A DNA stretch of 64,000 bases, from assembly GCA_965277895.1 (NCBI GenBank), contig CBDIDR010000001.1, positions 992,001 to 1,056,000 of the forward strand. The letters run 5' to 3'. Shown here in pieces: positions 39,489 to 48,800 of the stretch (positions within the stretch are counted from its first letter, which is position 1; the number at the start of each line of letters is the position of its first letter). This DNA is from GCA-2862585 sp965277895. Its GTDB lineage: Bacteria; Bacteroidota; Bacteroidia; Flavobacteriales; UBA7312. A program made the position numbers and the translations under genes. The notes under the pieces are model-generated. The model was given only the letters and a program-made list of their open reading frames with translations. It ran no database searches and was not told where the DNA came from.

Positions 39489-41720
39489 TTACTCAATATC
39501 TTTTTTATTGACGCTATTTACAAATAAAATATTACCAATATTATTGTAACCCTCAAAAATATCGAGTTTTTGTTTTTTCACGAGTTCTCCTCTAAAACCA
39601 ATTATGGTTAAGTCGGAATTTACTGAGCGTTCGTTGATAATATCTTTTATACTCACGCTTTCATCATGGGGTACCATTTTCATATTTCGAGGAGAAATGG
39701 GCAAACGACCTGATTCAATAAAATCAAACATTTGATTTTTATACTGTTCAAATTTGTCTTTAGGATAAATGGTAAATACTTTGATTTGTGCGTTTCTCCA
39801 TTCAGGGTGACCAATAATTATATAGCCTAATAGAATCATCATGTTAGAGTTTTCGTAGTCTCTTGATGATATCCAGATGTGTATTTCTTCTTTTTTATCA
39901 ACCTTACCACTTGAACGCATAATACATACGTCATAACCAGTGGTGTGAAGCAAGTTGAAGTTGCTTATGACATCTGAAAATGATTCTTTTTCCGATTCAC
40001 AATATTCTAGTAGTATCAGATTATTTTCTTTACCAGAAATACTAGATAATTGAACAACTTGAGCCAATGCTGAGGTGTAGGATGGTGAAATCATTGTATC
40101 AACATATACATTTGATTTTTCTCCTTCAATAAGTTGGTGTTTTATTTCCTTAGAAAGGTTGAAAGTCTGACGACTCAAATATCCTTGAATAAAGTGAATG
40201 TATGTGCCAAAACCATATTTGTAGGCTATCCATCTAGTAACATCAAAAGCATTTGTTCTCTTTAGTGAAGCATCACTAATACTTACCACAAATGGTCTCC
40301 AATGCACTCTTTCCTCTGAAGTTTCGTTTTTTCTTTGAAGAAATACTTGAAGTTGTCTGGCTATTTGCTCAAGAACATCTCTAAATAGATTGACAAATTC
40401 TCTTTTATCTGAGGATTTTTTACTGATAAAATGATAGAATATTATCATTATAATGATGGATATAAAAGCAAAAAGAGTATCCATTTTGAACATTAACCAA
40501 ATGGATAAAACAGCTCCTAATAACGATATGTACCACCTTGATTTAAATACTGGTCTGTAAGATGGATCACCAGAGAAATGTTCCAAAAATGAGATGAGAC
40601 AGATGGCTCCATAAGTTACCATGAAGAACATCGATATTATTCTGGCCACAAAATTTATATCTCCGACGTATACAAAGAAAAATGCTATTGCACATGTAAT
40701 AATTGTTCCGTTAGTTGGTTCGTTAGTTCTAACATTACTTTTTGAAAGCCACTGGTCTATTTTTTTGGATGGGAAAATATTATCTTTTCCTAATGCTTGA
40801 AGAGTCCTTGGAGCTACCATTATTGAGCCTAATGCAGAAGAAATAGCAGCACATGCTAATCCTATTGGGATAATTGGTCCCCAAATAGCAATGTCACTCA
40901 TTACTAATTGATTATTAGCAAGGTTTTCTAAACTTGTTGAAATAGTGAGCTTGAAAGCCACAAAAACATAAATAACAGCTCCTAAAATTGTAGCAAAAAT
41001 TGTTCCTCTTGGAATGGAAACTCTTGGTTCTTTTAAGTCTCCAGATAGCCCTAAGCCAGCAGAAATTCCAGTAAATGCTGGGAAAATTATTGTGAATACA
41101 TAGAAGAAACTATCGGCATCATCTACTTTGGAAAAGAAACTTACTTCGCTCCAAGCTATCTGACTATCTCCTAAAAAGAACATAATTAGAGAAACAAAAA
41201 TGATACTCGCAACTACATACAATGCTTTTACGCCAATGTTAGCCCCTTTGTAAAGGAATAGCATAGAGAGTAAGGACATTGAAATAAGTCCGATGCTCTT
41301 CTTTTCCAAAAGAAAATGACTCCAGTCGCCTAAGGCATATGTGTCTATCAAATACTTCCCGAAAGGAACGAAAGACTCTGAAAATGCAATGATGTAAAAG
41401 GATACACTAATGGCTTGAGATAGAAATAATGCTAATCCAATAGCAGCACCAATATTGAGTCCAAATGACCTAGAAATTACGTAATAATCACCACCGCCTT
41501 CAACTTTTCTGTTTGTAGCAATTTCTGCTACAGCTAATGCTGTTGGAATAGTAACGGCATGTCCTAAAATAATAATGGCAATAGCACCAAAAAAACCAAC
41601 ATTTCCGACTGCATAACCAAATCTTAGAAAAAGAATTGCACCTAAAATGGTACTTATTGATGCCATAAATACTGGCGTTGTACCAAATTGCCCTCGGCTT
41701 TCTTTTAGTCTTCTAGACAT
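39489..41720 (-). CDS. APC-superfamily transporter with large C-terminal soluble domain (cation-chloride cotransporter-like)
   Basis: The protein has 743 residues. About twelve membrane segments occupy residues 15-450 (start GTTPVFMASISTILGAILFLRFGYAVG, then AEIATNRKVEGGGDYYVISRSFG and FTGISAGLGLSGDLKEPRVSIPRG). A soluble domain of about 290 residues follows. The N-terminal signature and the long C-terminus resemble SLC12 cation-chloride cotransporters more than plain amino acid permeases. The transported ion is not certain. The promoter has TACATTTG at 41744-41751 on the minus strand. It is divergent from a cation channel gene (gap 83 nt). Confidence 0.8.
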   Translation of the reverse strand: MSRRLKESRGQFGTTPVFMASISTILGAILFLRFGYAVGNVGFFGAIAIIILGHAVTIPTALAVAEIATNRKVEGGGDYYVISRSFGLNIGAAIGLALFLSQAISVSFYIIAFSESFVPFGKYLIDTYALGDWSHFLLEKKSIGLISMSLLSMLFLYKGANIGVKALYVVASIIFVSLIMFFLGDSQIAWSEVSFFSKVDDADSFFYVFTIIFPAFTGISAGLGLSGDLKEPRVSIPRGTIFATILGAVIYVFVAFKLTISTSLENLANNQLVMSDIAIWGPIIPIGLACAAISSALGSIMVAPRTLQALGKDNIFPSKKIDQWLSKSNVRTNEPTNGTIITCAIAFFFVYVGDINFVARIISMFFMVTYGAICLISFLEHFSGDPSYRPVFKSRWYISLLGAVLSIWLMFKMDTLFAFISIIIMIIFYHFISKKSSDKREFVNLFRDVLEQIARQLQVFLQRKNETSEERVHWRPFVVSISDASLKRTNAFDVTRWIAYKYGFGTYIHFIQGYLSRQTFNLSKEIKHQLIEGEKSNVYVDTMISPSYTSALAQVVQLSSISGKENNLILLEYCESEKESFSDVISNFNLLHTTGYDVCIMRSSGKVDKKEEIHIWISSRDYENSNMMILLGYIIIGHPEWRNAQIKVFTIYPKDKFEQYKNQMFDFIESGRLPISPRNMKMVPHDESVSIKDIINERSVNSDLTIIGFRGELVKKQKLDIFEGYNNIGNILFVNSVNKKDIE

Positions 41721-41803
41721 ATATAGATTTAGATAATTTTTGTCAAATGTATAAAAATATAAATTTTTAAGGCAATTTTTAAAATAGTCTTAACTTCGCC
41801 AAG

Positions 41804-42607
41804 ATGTTCGATAAGAATAGAATTCATGAAATAATTTTTGAAGCTGATACCAAAGAGGGTAAATTATTTGATATAGCTCTCTTAGTAGCTATAATTTTAT
41901 CCGTTATTGGTGTCATTCTTTCAAGTGTTGATTCAATCTCAATTAAGTACGGGTATTTACTCAGGTGGTTCGAGTGGTTTTTTACGATTTTATTCACTAT
42001 TGAATATTTCTTAAGGATTTATTCCATTAAGAAACCGTTTAAATACATCTTTTCATTTATGGGTATAATTGACTTATTATCAATTATTCCTACCTATCTA
42101 GTCTTTTTATACCCTCCGATGCGTGTGTTGGTGGATATCAGAATAATTCGATTGATACGTGTTTTTAGAGTATTTAAGTTGTCGAGATATTTAAGAGGTG
42201 CAAATATTATGCAAATTGCTTTGAGGTCTTCTCAACCTAAAATCATTGTATTTCTTTTGTCGGTAATTTTAATTGTAGTTGTTCTTGGTAGTTTAATGTA
42301 TATTATTGAAGGGCAGAGTAATGGTTTTGAAAATATTCCTAAGTCAATTTATTGGGCAGTAGTAACCCTTACAACAGTGGGTTATGGGGACGTTGTTCCT
42401 ATAACATCTTTAGGGAAGTTTCTTGCTTCAATAATCATGATTTTGGGTTATGGTATAATTGCTGTCCCAACTGGTATAGTGTCAGCCTCTATGGTTAAGG
42501 CGACACAAAAAAATGTCAGTACTCAGGCTTGCAGAGAATGTTCAAAAGAGAGGCATGAACCTGATGCGGTTCATTGTAAATTTTGTGGCGCTATATTAAA
42601 CGATTAG
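41804..42607 (+). CDS. Voltage-gated-type potassium channel with C-terminal zinc ribbon
   Basis: The protein has 267 residues. There are six membrane segments; S4 is the charged helix RIIRLIRVFRVFKLSRYLRG, and the pore has the potassium selectivity sequence TLTTVGYGDVVP (about residue 188-199). The C-terminus carries CREC ... HCKFCGAIL, a four-cysteine zinc ribbon that is not part of the core channel. The divergent neighbour is a putative ion cotransporter, suggesting joint ion homeostasis. The stop overlaps the convergent heptose kinase gene by 17 nt. Confidence 0.9.
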   Translation: MFDKNRIHEIIFEADTKEGKLFDIALLVAIILSVIGVILSSVDSISIKYGYLLRWFEWFFTILFTIEYFLRIYSIKKPFKYIFSFMGIIDLLSIIPTYLVFLYPPMRVLVDIRIIRLIRVFRVFKLSRYLRGANIMQIALRSSQPKIIVFLLSVILIVVVLGSLMYIIEGQSNGFENIPKSIYWAVVTLTTVGYGDVVPITSLGKFLASIIMILGYGIIAVPTGIVSASMVKATQKNVSTQACRECSKERHEPDAVHCKFCGAILND

Positions 42608-43562
42608 CTTCTTTTAGTAAGTTTTCCTTTTCAATTGGATTAACACCAACTTTTTCACAAGATAATCCTCCTGCTAGATTTGATAATTGAGCAATATTCT
42701 CAGAAGATAATCTACTGGCCAATGCTAAAGAAGCTGTAGCTATTACACAATCACCTGCTCCTGAAACATCAATTACATCTCGTTTAAAAGCAGGAAATCG
42801 ATGGCTATTATTTTCATCTTGAATGTGAATGCCAAACTGTGACAGTGTGAGCATGAAGTATTTGGCATTAAGTTTTTGTTGTTGAGCTGAAACTTCCTTA
42901 GTGAGTTCTTCAATTTGAGTGGCTTCAACATTATTGTCGCTGATTTGATTTAACTCATTTAAATTAGGTTTAAATAAATCCACATTTTTGTAACTCCAGT
43001 AGTTGTATTTTTTAGGGTCAACAAGTGTTAACTTATTTAGCCTTTTACTTTCGATAATTAACTCATTGATTACTTTTTCAGTTAAAACACCTTTGTTATA
43101 ATCTTGAAAAATAATTACATCAACATCAACCATTAATGCTATTGTATTTTTTATGAAATCATCTTCGATTTTAATGGGAAAAACATCTTCTTCATCAATT
43201 CTAAGTTGATGTTTTCCTTCGCTAATTACTCTGGTTTTTATGGTTGTCTTTCGATCATCTGTAAGAATACCTTGAGTAAAAAGTCCTTCCTCTTTCATTA
43301 ACTGATAAAAGGCATCTTTATCGTTCCCAATTACAGAACATAAGATTGGCTCTGCACCAAGTGCTTTGATGTTAATGGCAACATTGGCAGCTCCACCTAA
43401 ACGTTTTTCATGCTTTGTAATATCAACAATTGGAATTGGTGCTTCAGGTGATTGACGGTTTATGTTTCCCCACATATAGGCGTCAATCATTGCGTCACCA
43501 ACAATTAATACTTTGAATTTTTCAAATCCATCAAATATAGATTTCCAATTATTTAAACTCAA
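42591..43562 (-). CDS. HldE/RfaE1-like D-glycero-beta-D-manno-heptose 7-phosphate kinase
   Basis: The protein has 323 residues, PfkB family. Motifs are VLIVGDAMIDAYMWGNINRQSPEAPIPIVDI, KRLGGAANVAINIKALGA and the catalytic DVSGAGDCVIA. Only the kinase half of bifunctional HldE is present, with no cytidylyltransferase domain. It would phosphorylate heptose for LPS core synthesis in the cytosol. The start adjoins the aminotransferase stop. Confidence 0.88.
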   Translation of the reverse strand: MSLNNWKSIFDGFEKFKVLIVGDAMIDAYMWGNINRQSPEAPIPIVDITKHEKRLGGAANVAINIKALGAEPILCSVIGNDKDAFYQLMKEEGLFTQGILTDDRKTTIKTRVISEGKHQLRIDEEDVFPIKIEDDFIKNTIALMVDVDVIIFQDYNKGVLTEKVINELIIESKRLNKLTLVDPKKYNYWSYKNVDLFKPNLNELNQISDNNVEATQIEELTKEVSAQQQKLNAKYFMLTLSQFGIHIQDENNSHRFPAFKRDVIDVSGAGDCVIATASLALASRLSSENIAQLSNLAGGLSCEKVGVNPIEKENLLKEANRLI

Positions 43563-44756
43563 TTAGTTCAGTTTTTCTAATGATTTTTTAATTCTTTTAA
43601 CTGCCTCAATAAGGCTTTCTTCAGAGGCAGCATATGAAATTCTTACGCAGTTTGGTGAACCAAATGCTTCACCAGCTACCAATGCTACATGGGCATCATT
43701 TAATAGATACATGCAAAAGTCGGATGAATTACTAATAGTATCTTTTCCATCTGATTTTCCAAAATAATGAGAAATATCTGGGAAGATATAAAACGCTCCA
43801 TCTGGTGTATTTGTTTTTATACCTTCAATCTCGTTTAGCATACCTAGCATTAAGTCTCTTCTTTTATGAAAAGCCAATTTCATATTTTCAATTTCAGACG
43901 GATCGGCAAGCATAGCCGTTTCAGTTGCCTTTTGAGCAATTGCACAAGTTGCTGAAGTAACTTGACCTTGAATTTTGTTACATGCATTTGCAATCCATTG
44001 TGGTGCAGCAATGTAGCCAACTCTCCAGCCAGTCATAGCAAATCCTTTTGAAACACCATTTACGGTAATGACTCTATCTTTAATGGATTCTATTCTCGCC
44101 ATACTGTAGTGTTCAACTCCAAAATTGATAAGTTCGTATATCTCATCACTAATAATATATACATTGGGATGTTTTTCAAGAACAGTAGCAAGAGCCTCGA
44201 GCTCTGATTTTGTGTATACTGTGCCACTTGGATTACACGGTGAACTAAAAATCATCATTTTAGTTTTTGGTGTAATGGCTTTTTCCAATTGTTCAGGACT
44301 TATTTTAAAGTCATTATCTATATCACTTTCGATTACTATTGGAGTTGCTTCACCAAGTTTAACAAGTTCATAGTAACTTACCCAATATGGAGCTGGTAAA
44401 ATCACTTCATCACCTGAGTTTAATAAGCTCAAACATACATTGGCAATAGATTGCTTTGCACCTGTAGAGACAACGATTTGAGTAGGGGTGAAATCAAGTT
44501 GATTATCACGTTTTAATTTGTGGCAAATAGCTTCTCTAAGTTCAATTAAACCTGGCACAGGAGTGTAGTGCGAGAAGTTGTTGTCAATAGCATTTTTTGC
44601 AGATTCTTTTATGAAATCTGGCGTGTCAAAATCAGGCTCTCCCAAGCTTAATGCTATAACATCATGACCTTCGGCTTTAAGCTCACGGCTCATTCGTGCC
44701 ATAGCTAATGTGGCTGATTCTGAAAGTTGTAATAATCGGTTTGATACTTGTTTCAT
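43563..44756 (-). CDS. Class I/II PLP-dependent aminotransferase (aspartate aminotransferase-like)
   Basis: The protein has 397 residues. The PLP lysine lies in TVNGVSKGFAMTGWRVGYIAAP; other family motifs are SLGEPDFDTPDFI, STGAKQSIANVCLSLLN, SPCNPSGTVY and ISDEIYE. It probably interconverts aspartate/glutamate and 2-oxoacids. A minus-strand -7 element TACTTTTG lies at 44780-44787, 23 nt upstream. It is first in an operon with the heptose kinase. Confidence 0.93.
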   Translation of the reverse strand: MKQVSNRLLQLSESATLAMARMSRELKAEGHDVIALSLGEPDFDTPDFIKESAKNAIDNNFSHYTPVPGLIELREAICHKLKRDNQLDFTPTQIVVSTGAKQSIANVCLSLLNSGDEVILPAPYWVSYYELVKLGEATPIVIESDIDNDFKISPEQLEKAITPKTKMMIFSSPCNPSGTVYTKSELEALATVLEKHPNVYIISDEIYELINFGVEHYSMARIESIKDRVITVNGVSKGFAMTGWRVGYIAAPQWIANACNKIQGQVTSATCAIAQKATETAMLADPSEIENMKLAFHKRRDLMLGMLNEIEGIKTNTPDGAFYIFPDISHYFGKSDGKDTISNSSDFCMYLLNDAHVALVAGEAFGSPNCVRISYAASEESLIEAVKRIKKSLEKLN

Positions 44757-44842
44757 TGTAGTGTGTAAAATTGTGATAACAAAAGTAATAAAATGTAGGT
44801 CTAATTATGGAATGAGATTTATGATTTTTTACCATTTATGCC

Positions 44843-44850
44843 TATCTTTG
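44843..44850 (+). promoter_or_regulatory. -7 promoter element (TATCTTTG), decides start at 44877
   Basis: This is an exact TAnnTTTG match 26 nt upstream of the ATG at 44877. It overlaps the longer possible start at 44838, so transcription starting here cannot include that codon. Confidence 0.55.
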
Positions 44851-44876
44851 TTAATAACACATTACCTAACCCTACA

Positions 44877-46313
44877 ATGAAGCACTTTTTAATAGTCCTA
44901 TTACTATCTTTTTATTCCTTTTCATTTGGTCAGGACTGTCCTCAAGCTACTGGTCTTAGTACAGATAACTACATATTTAATTCTACGGCAGCTTTTGTGG
45001 ATGGTCATTGGGATTCAATGTTAGGTACTGGTGTTGAAGATTTTTTGATAAAGTATAAGGAAATAGATTCATTGGATTGGAATAATTTATCTAATCTTGA
45101 TAGTACTTCTGTTAGCAGAACAATTGGCCCGCTTGACTATAACACGACCTATGTGTGGAGTGTCGTTGCATTTTGCTCTGATAATTTTCAAGATGAAGCA
45201 GAATGGTCTGTTGTAGATACCTTTACAACTTCTGCATACATTGATTGTCCGTCTCCAACTGGTTTATTTGTTAATGATATAATACCTCTTCAAAACAATG
45301 GTTTTGCCGTTGGTAATTGGGATTCAATGCTAGGTACGGGAGTAGACCATTTTATCTTAAATTTTAAACTTCTTTCTGAAACTGAATGGACAGTTCTTTC
45401 TGATATGGATAGTACTGTAAGTTCCAATATGATGGGTAACTTATCACCAGATAATTATTACGAGTGGAGGGTTCAAGCATATTGCTCAGAAAACGCTAGT
45501 TATTATTCAGATTGGTCAGAATTGGATACTTTCTATGTTGGTGAATTTGTGCCTCAAGCATTTTCTCCTGAAATTTTAATGGAAATTAGCACTTTAGAGT
45601 GTGAGGAAGTAGCTGATATTACGCTTAATATTGAACAAGACACCAATGAACCAGATATACAATCTACTATGGTAACTTCAAATAGTGGTAGTTTTGATAT
45701 TTCCAATTTGTCAGAAGATCAGTTTGTTGGTTCAGCAGTAGGAATAACTGGTATTAACGGATTTATAAATAATCAATATTCACTTGTAGTACACGATATT
45801 ATTAATGATAATGAGGCAAAGATTGCTTTGTTTAACACTGAAAGTCAGTCAAATGACGGCTATTTTAATATTGAAAACTCCAGCGATACTGGAATTGTCA
45901 TTTCAATAGTTCCACCAAGTGATGATAATTCGTATACATCGGGCAATAGTTTGACTATTTCTTTAGAAGGAATATTTGTGAACCCTATTCCAACTAATCT
46001 TGAGTTTAGTGTTAATATCAATTCTGAATTAGTTGATAATTCGTTCAATACTTTTGATTTTTTGATTGACTGTGAGGTGAATGTTTTGGATGAGTATTCA
46101 AAGAATGATTTTATATTCCCAAATCCAGCGTCTAACTATCTTAATATGAACTTAAAAGGTGAAAAGTATATTGAAATTTCAAATTTAAGTGGAAGGTTAG
46201 TAATGAGTTTAAATACTTTTGACAATATAATTGATATATCGCTTTTAAAAGAAGGTCTTTACTTTGTCTCTGTAAAGTCACATCAACTATCTCAGAAGCT
46301 AATTGTTAGATAG
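44877..46313 (+). CDS. Secreted protein with two Fn3-like repeats and T9SS type A sorting domain
   Basis: The protein has 478 residues from the preferred start. The frame is open to 44838, but the signal peptide MKHFLIVLLLSFYSFSFGQ and the promoter place the start at 44877. Two tandem repeats of about 95 residues each hold the phrase WDSMLGTGV and end in a W(S) aromatic strand, as in fibronectin type III domains. A beta-rich segment (cohesin-like in style: NIEQDTNEPDIQSTMVTS) follows, then the sorting domain FIFPNPASNYLNM. It is secreted and surface attached; the ligand is unknown. Confidence 0.8.
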   Translation: MKHFLIVLLLSFYSFSFGQDCPQATGLSTDNYIFNSTAAFVDGHWDSMLGTGVEDFLIKYKEIDSLDWNNLSNLDSTSVSRTIGPLDYNTTYVWSVVAFCSDNFQDEAEWSVVDTFTTSAYIDCPSPTGLFVNDIIPLQNNGFAVGNWDSMLGTGVDHFILNFKLLSETEWTVLSDMDSTVSSNMMGNLSPDNYYEWRVQAYCSENASYYSDWSELDTFYVGEFVPQAFSPEILMEISTLECEEVADITLNIEQDTNEPDIQSTMVTSNSGSFDISNLSEDQFVGSAVGITGINGFINNQYSLVVHDIINDNEAKIALFNTESQSNDGYFNIENSSDTGIVISIVPPSDDNSYTSGNSLTISLEGIFVNPIPTNLEFSVNINSELVDNSFNTFDFLIDCEVNVLDEYSKNDFIFPNPASNYLNMNLKGEKYIEISNLSGRLVMSLNTFDNIIDISLLKEGLYFVSVKSHQLSQKLIVR

Positions 46314-47471
46314 TTTAACTAGTTTAAAGCAAGAAATTAAACTAACCGCAATCACTAGAATACCTAACATTATAAAACTTTCTTGTAGAGAATAAATATC
46401 GGCTACCCATCCCATCAATGGAGCGAAAATGGAGAATGTTATTCTAATACAAAAACTACGAATGGATAAAACTGTAGCTCTTACGTTAGATTCGGTTATT
46501 TCATTTATTAAATTCCTAAGTATTGGTGTTGCTATTCCTCTTACAAGATAAATTATAAATATCATCAACAATCCAATAGCTGGGGTAGAGCCAGAAAGTA
46601 GTAGTATTGGCAAGCTAATTCCAATGGAAATAAAAAGTGACAAACTTTTTTTAGTAAAAAGAGATTCAAATCTATACGCGTTCATAGAAGAAAAACCAGT
46701 GCTTAAATTAAGTATTGCCCATGCGAAGCCAAAGTATTTTATGGGCAAATCAATGCTTTTAAAATAGGGTTGTGCAAACCAAGCCATTGATAGTGTGGCA
46801 AAGCCAATAATTGAGGATAAAATAATTAGCCACTTCAATAATTTATTTTCTAAAAGAGAGAATTTGACAACTTCCCAAATTGCTTTAAAGCTTTTTGGAA
46901 GAAGGTTTTCTTTGTGAGATTTGGGTTCTATTAATGAGAAGGTGAGTGGGATTATTAAAGCTGCAATAAAAACCTGAAAGTATAAGGGGTAACGTAATGA
47001 TATATCGGCTAACAAACCACCGCATATTCCTGCTAACGCTTCAGAAAAGTTTCCAATTCCGTAAGCTCTTCCTTCGACTTTGGTGTAGTCACTTTCCTTA
47101 TCGCTTTCAAGTAGAGAATCGTATAGTAAAGCCGAGTCTGCACCAGAGATAAAACTTGCTCCAACCCCTAAAATAATTTCACCAATAAAAAATGGCCAAA
47201 AAGTAAATGAAAGACTGAGTATTAGAAACCCCACAAATGCTAATATCGCCCCTAAAGTGAGAGTATGTTTCCTGCCAAATACATCAGCCAAGTAGCCAGA
47301 TGGTATTTCCATTAAAGCTACCATTAATGAGTATACGCCTTGAAGAATCATGACCTCTTTTAGGCTAAGTCCATTTTCTTGAAAGAAAATAACGATGATT
47401 GGCATGATAATCATAAACCATCGTAAACCTTTAATCACATAAAGTTTCCATATGTTGGAGTAAACTGTCAA
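46299..47471 (-). CDS. Major facilitator superfamily transporter
   Basis: The protein has 390 residues and twelve membrane segments. The MFS loop 2-3 motif is present as GYLADVFGRKHTL, and a second copy in the C-terminal half is weaker. The substrate is not evident; drug or small-metabolite export is common for this branch. The start overlaps the xerD stop by 4 nt, so they share a transcript. The stop overlaps the convergent secreted protein gene by 15 nt. Confidence 0.85.
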   Translation of the reverse strand: MTVYSNIWKLYVIKGLRWFMIIMPIIVIFFQENGLSLKEVMILQGVYSLMVALMEIPSGYLADVFGRKHTLTLGAILAFVGFLILSLSFTFWPFFIGEIILGVGASFISGADSALLYDSLLESDKESDYTKVEGRAYGIGNFSEALAGICGGLLADISLRYPLYFQVFIAALIIPLTFSLIEPKSHKENLLPKSFKAIWEVVKFSLLENKLLKWLIILSSIIGFATLSMAWFAQPYFKSIDLPIKYFGFAWAILNLSTGFSSMNAYRFESLFTKKSLSLFISIGISLPILLLSGSTPAIGLLMIFIIYLVRGIATPILRNLINEITESNVRATVLSIRSFCIRITFSIFAPLMGWVADIYSLQESFIMLGILVIAVSLISCFKLVKLSNN

Positions 47472-48367
47472 GAGCGGGGGTGATGAGTGATAATAGATTC
47501 GCGTAAAAATTCCCTATCAATGTGTGTGTAAATTTGGGTTGTACTTATAGACTCATGACCTAACATTTCTTGAACTGCTCTTAAGTTTGCACCTCTTTTT
47601 ATCAATTCAGTAGCAAAGCTGTGTCGGAAGGTGTGAGGACTAATGGTTTTTTTGAGTCCAGTTTTTTCCGCTAAATTTTTAATGATGGTAAATATCATTA
47701 CTCTACTGAGTTGATTTCCACGTCTATTTAGAAATACAAAATCTTCACAGCCTTTATTTATTTTTTGATGTACACGAATTTGATCTACGTATATTTTTAG
47801 AATACCCTCTGTAACTTTTCCAATTGGTACTAAACGTTCTTTATTCCCTTTTCCAACCACTTTAATAAAGCCATCTTTTCTGTACCAATTAGTAATTTTT
47901 AGGTTTATTAGCTCAGAAACCCTTAGTCCGCAACCATAAAGAGTTTCAATAATAGCTTTATTTCGTTGCCCTTGTGGATGACTAAGGTCAATACTTTTTA
48001 TAAGGTTATCTATTTCGTCTGTACTAAGAGTTTCTGGCAACTTTAGACCTTTTTTAGGACCTTCAATCAATAGAGTAGGGTCTTTATCAATGATTTCTTC
48101 AAGGATTAAATATTTATAAAACGCTTTTATTCCAGAAAGTAGTCTTGCTTGCGAATTGGCACTAATTCCAAATTTCACAATCCATTGTATAAAGGTTGAA
48201 ATATCCTTTGATGTAAGCTCTTTTGGAGACTTTTTTATGCCGTTAATAGAAAGATAATCAACCAATTTATTGACATCCCTTATATAGGCTTCAACAGAGT
48301 TTTCGGACAGTGAACGTTCTAGCATAAGGTAAGAACGAAAACCATTTATGTAATTTTTCCAACTCAT
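47468..48367 (-). CDS. xerD: Tyrosine recombinase XerD
   Basis: The protein has 299 residues. The SAM-like N-terminal domain (YINGFRSYLMLERSLSENSVEAYIRDV) is followed by the catalytic domain with R in GCGLRVSELINL, the HxxR block HTFRHSFATELIKRGANLRAVQEMLGH and the tyrosine in TTQIYTHI. With a partner recombinase it resolves chromosome dimers at dif. Size and context are those of the housekeeping enzyme, not a mobile-element integrase. Confidence 0.93.
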   Translation of the reverse strand: MSWKNYINGFRSYLMLERSLSENSVEAYIRDVNKLVDYLSINGIKKSPKELTSKDISTFIQWIVKFGISANSQARLLSGIKAFYKYLILEEIIDKDPTLLIEGPKKGLKLPETLSTDEIDNLIKSIDLSHPQGQRNKAIIETLYGCGLRVSELINLKITNWYRKDGFIKVVGKGNKERLVPIGKVTEGILKIYVDQIRVHQKINKGCEDFVFLNRRGNQLSRVMIFTIIKNLAEKTGLKKTISPHTFRHSFATELIKRGANLRAVQEMLGHESISTTQIYTHIDREFLRESIITHHPRS

Positions 48368-48371
48368 TGAT

Positions 48372-48379
48372 TACTTTTG
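48372..48379 (+). promoter_or_regulatory. -7 element (TACTTTTG) 4 nt before the aroQ ATG
   Basis: This is an exact TAnnTTTG match with its last base five positions before the A of the start codon at 48384, which predicts a leaderless aroQ mRNA. Confidence 0.5.
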
Positions 48380-48383
48380 TACT

Positions 48384-48800
48384 ATGAATGTAGCAATTGT
48401 TAATGGTCCAAATTTAAACTTATTAGGAGTAAGACAGACGGATATTTATGGTGAACTTTCATTTGATGATTATTTCGCAAACTTATCAGTTGGCTATCCA
48501 AATGTAAATTTAATTTATTTTCAGAGCAATGTCGAAGGCGAACTCATTAATTTTTTGCACGAAAAAGGGTTTGAGTTAGATGCTATTATCCTCAATGCTG
48601 GGGGATATACCCATACTTCAGTGGCTTTGGCCGATGCAATTTCATCTATAAAGTCAGATGTGATTGAGGTTCATATTTCGAACATATATTCTAGAGAAGA
48701 GTTTAGAAGAAAATCTTTAATTGCTCCTTACTGCAAAGGCAGTATTTGTGGCTTTGGATTGGATAGTTACCGATTAGCTATAGAAAGCCTGAGTCATTAA
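48384..48800 (+). CDS. aroQ: Type II 3-dehydroquinate dehydratase
   Basis: The protein has 138 residues. Signatures are VAIVNGPNLNLLGVRQTDIYG (catalytic tyrosine), FFQSNVEGELIN-like QSNVEGELINFLHEKG, LNAGGYTHTSVALADAI and EVHISNIYSREEFR. It converts 3-dehydroquinate to 3-dehydroshikimate in the shikimate pathway. It is divergent from xerD (16 nt between starts) and convergent with ddl, overlapping by 4 nt. Confidence 0.95.
   Translation: MNVAIVNGPNLNLLGVRQTDIYGELSFDDYFANLSVGYPNVNLIYFQSNVEGELINFLHEKGFELDAIILNAGGYTHTSVALADAISSIKSDVIEVHISNIYSREEFRRKSLIAPYCKGSICGFGLDSYRLAIESLSH

Noticed and set aside
47468..48367. Tyrosine recombinase as sign of a mobile element
   Set aside because: Size, motifs and flanking housekeeping genes are those of XerD; no attachment repeats or phage genes are nearby.
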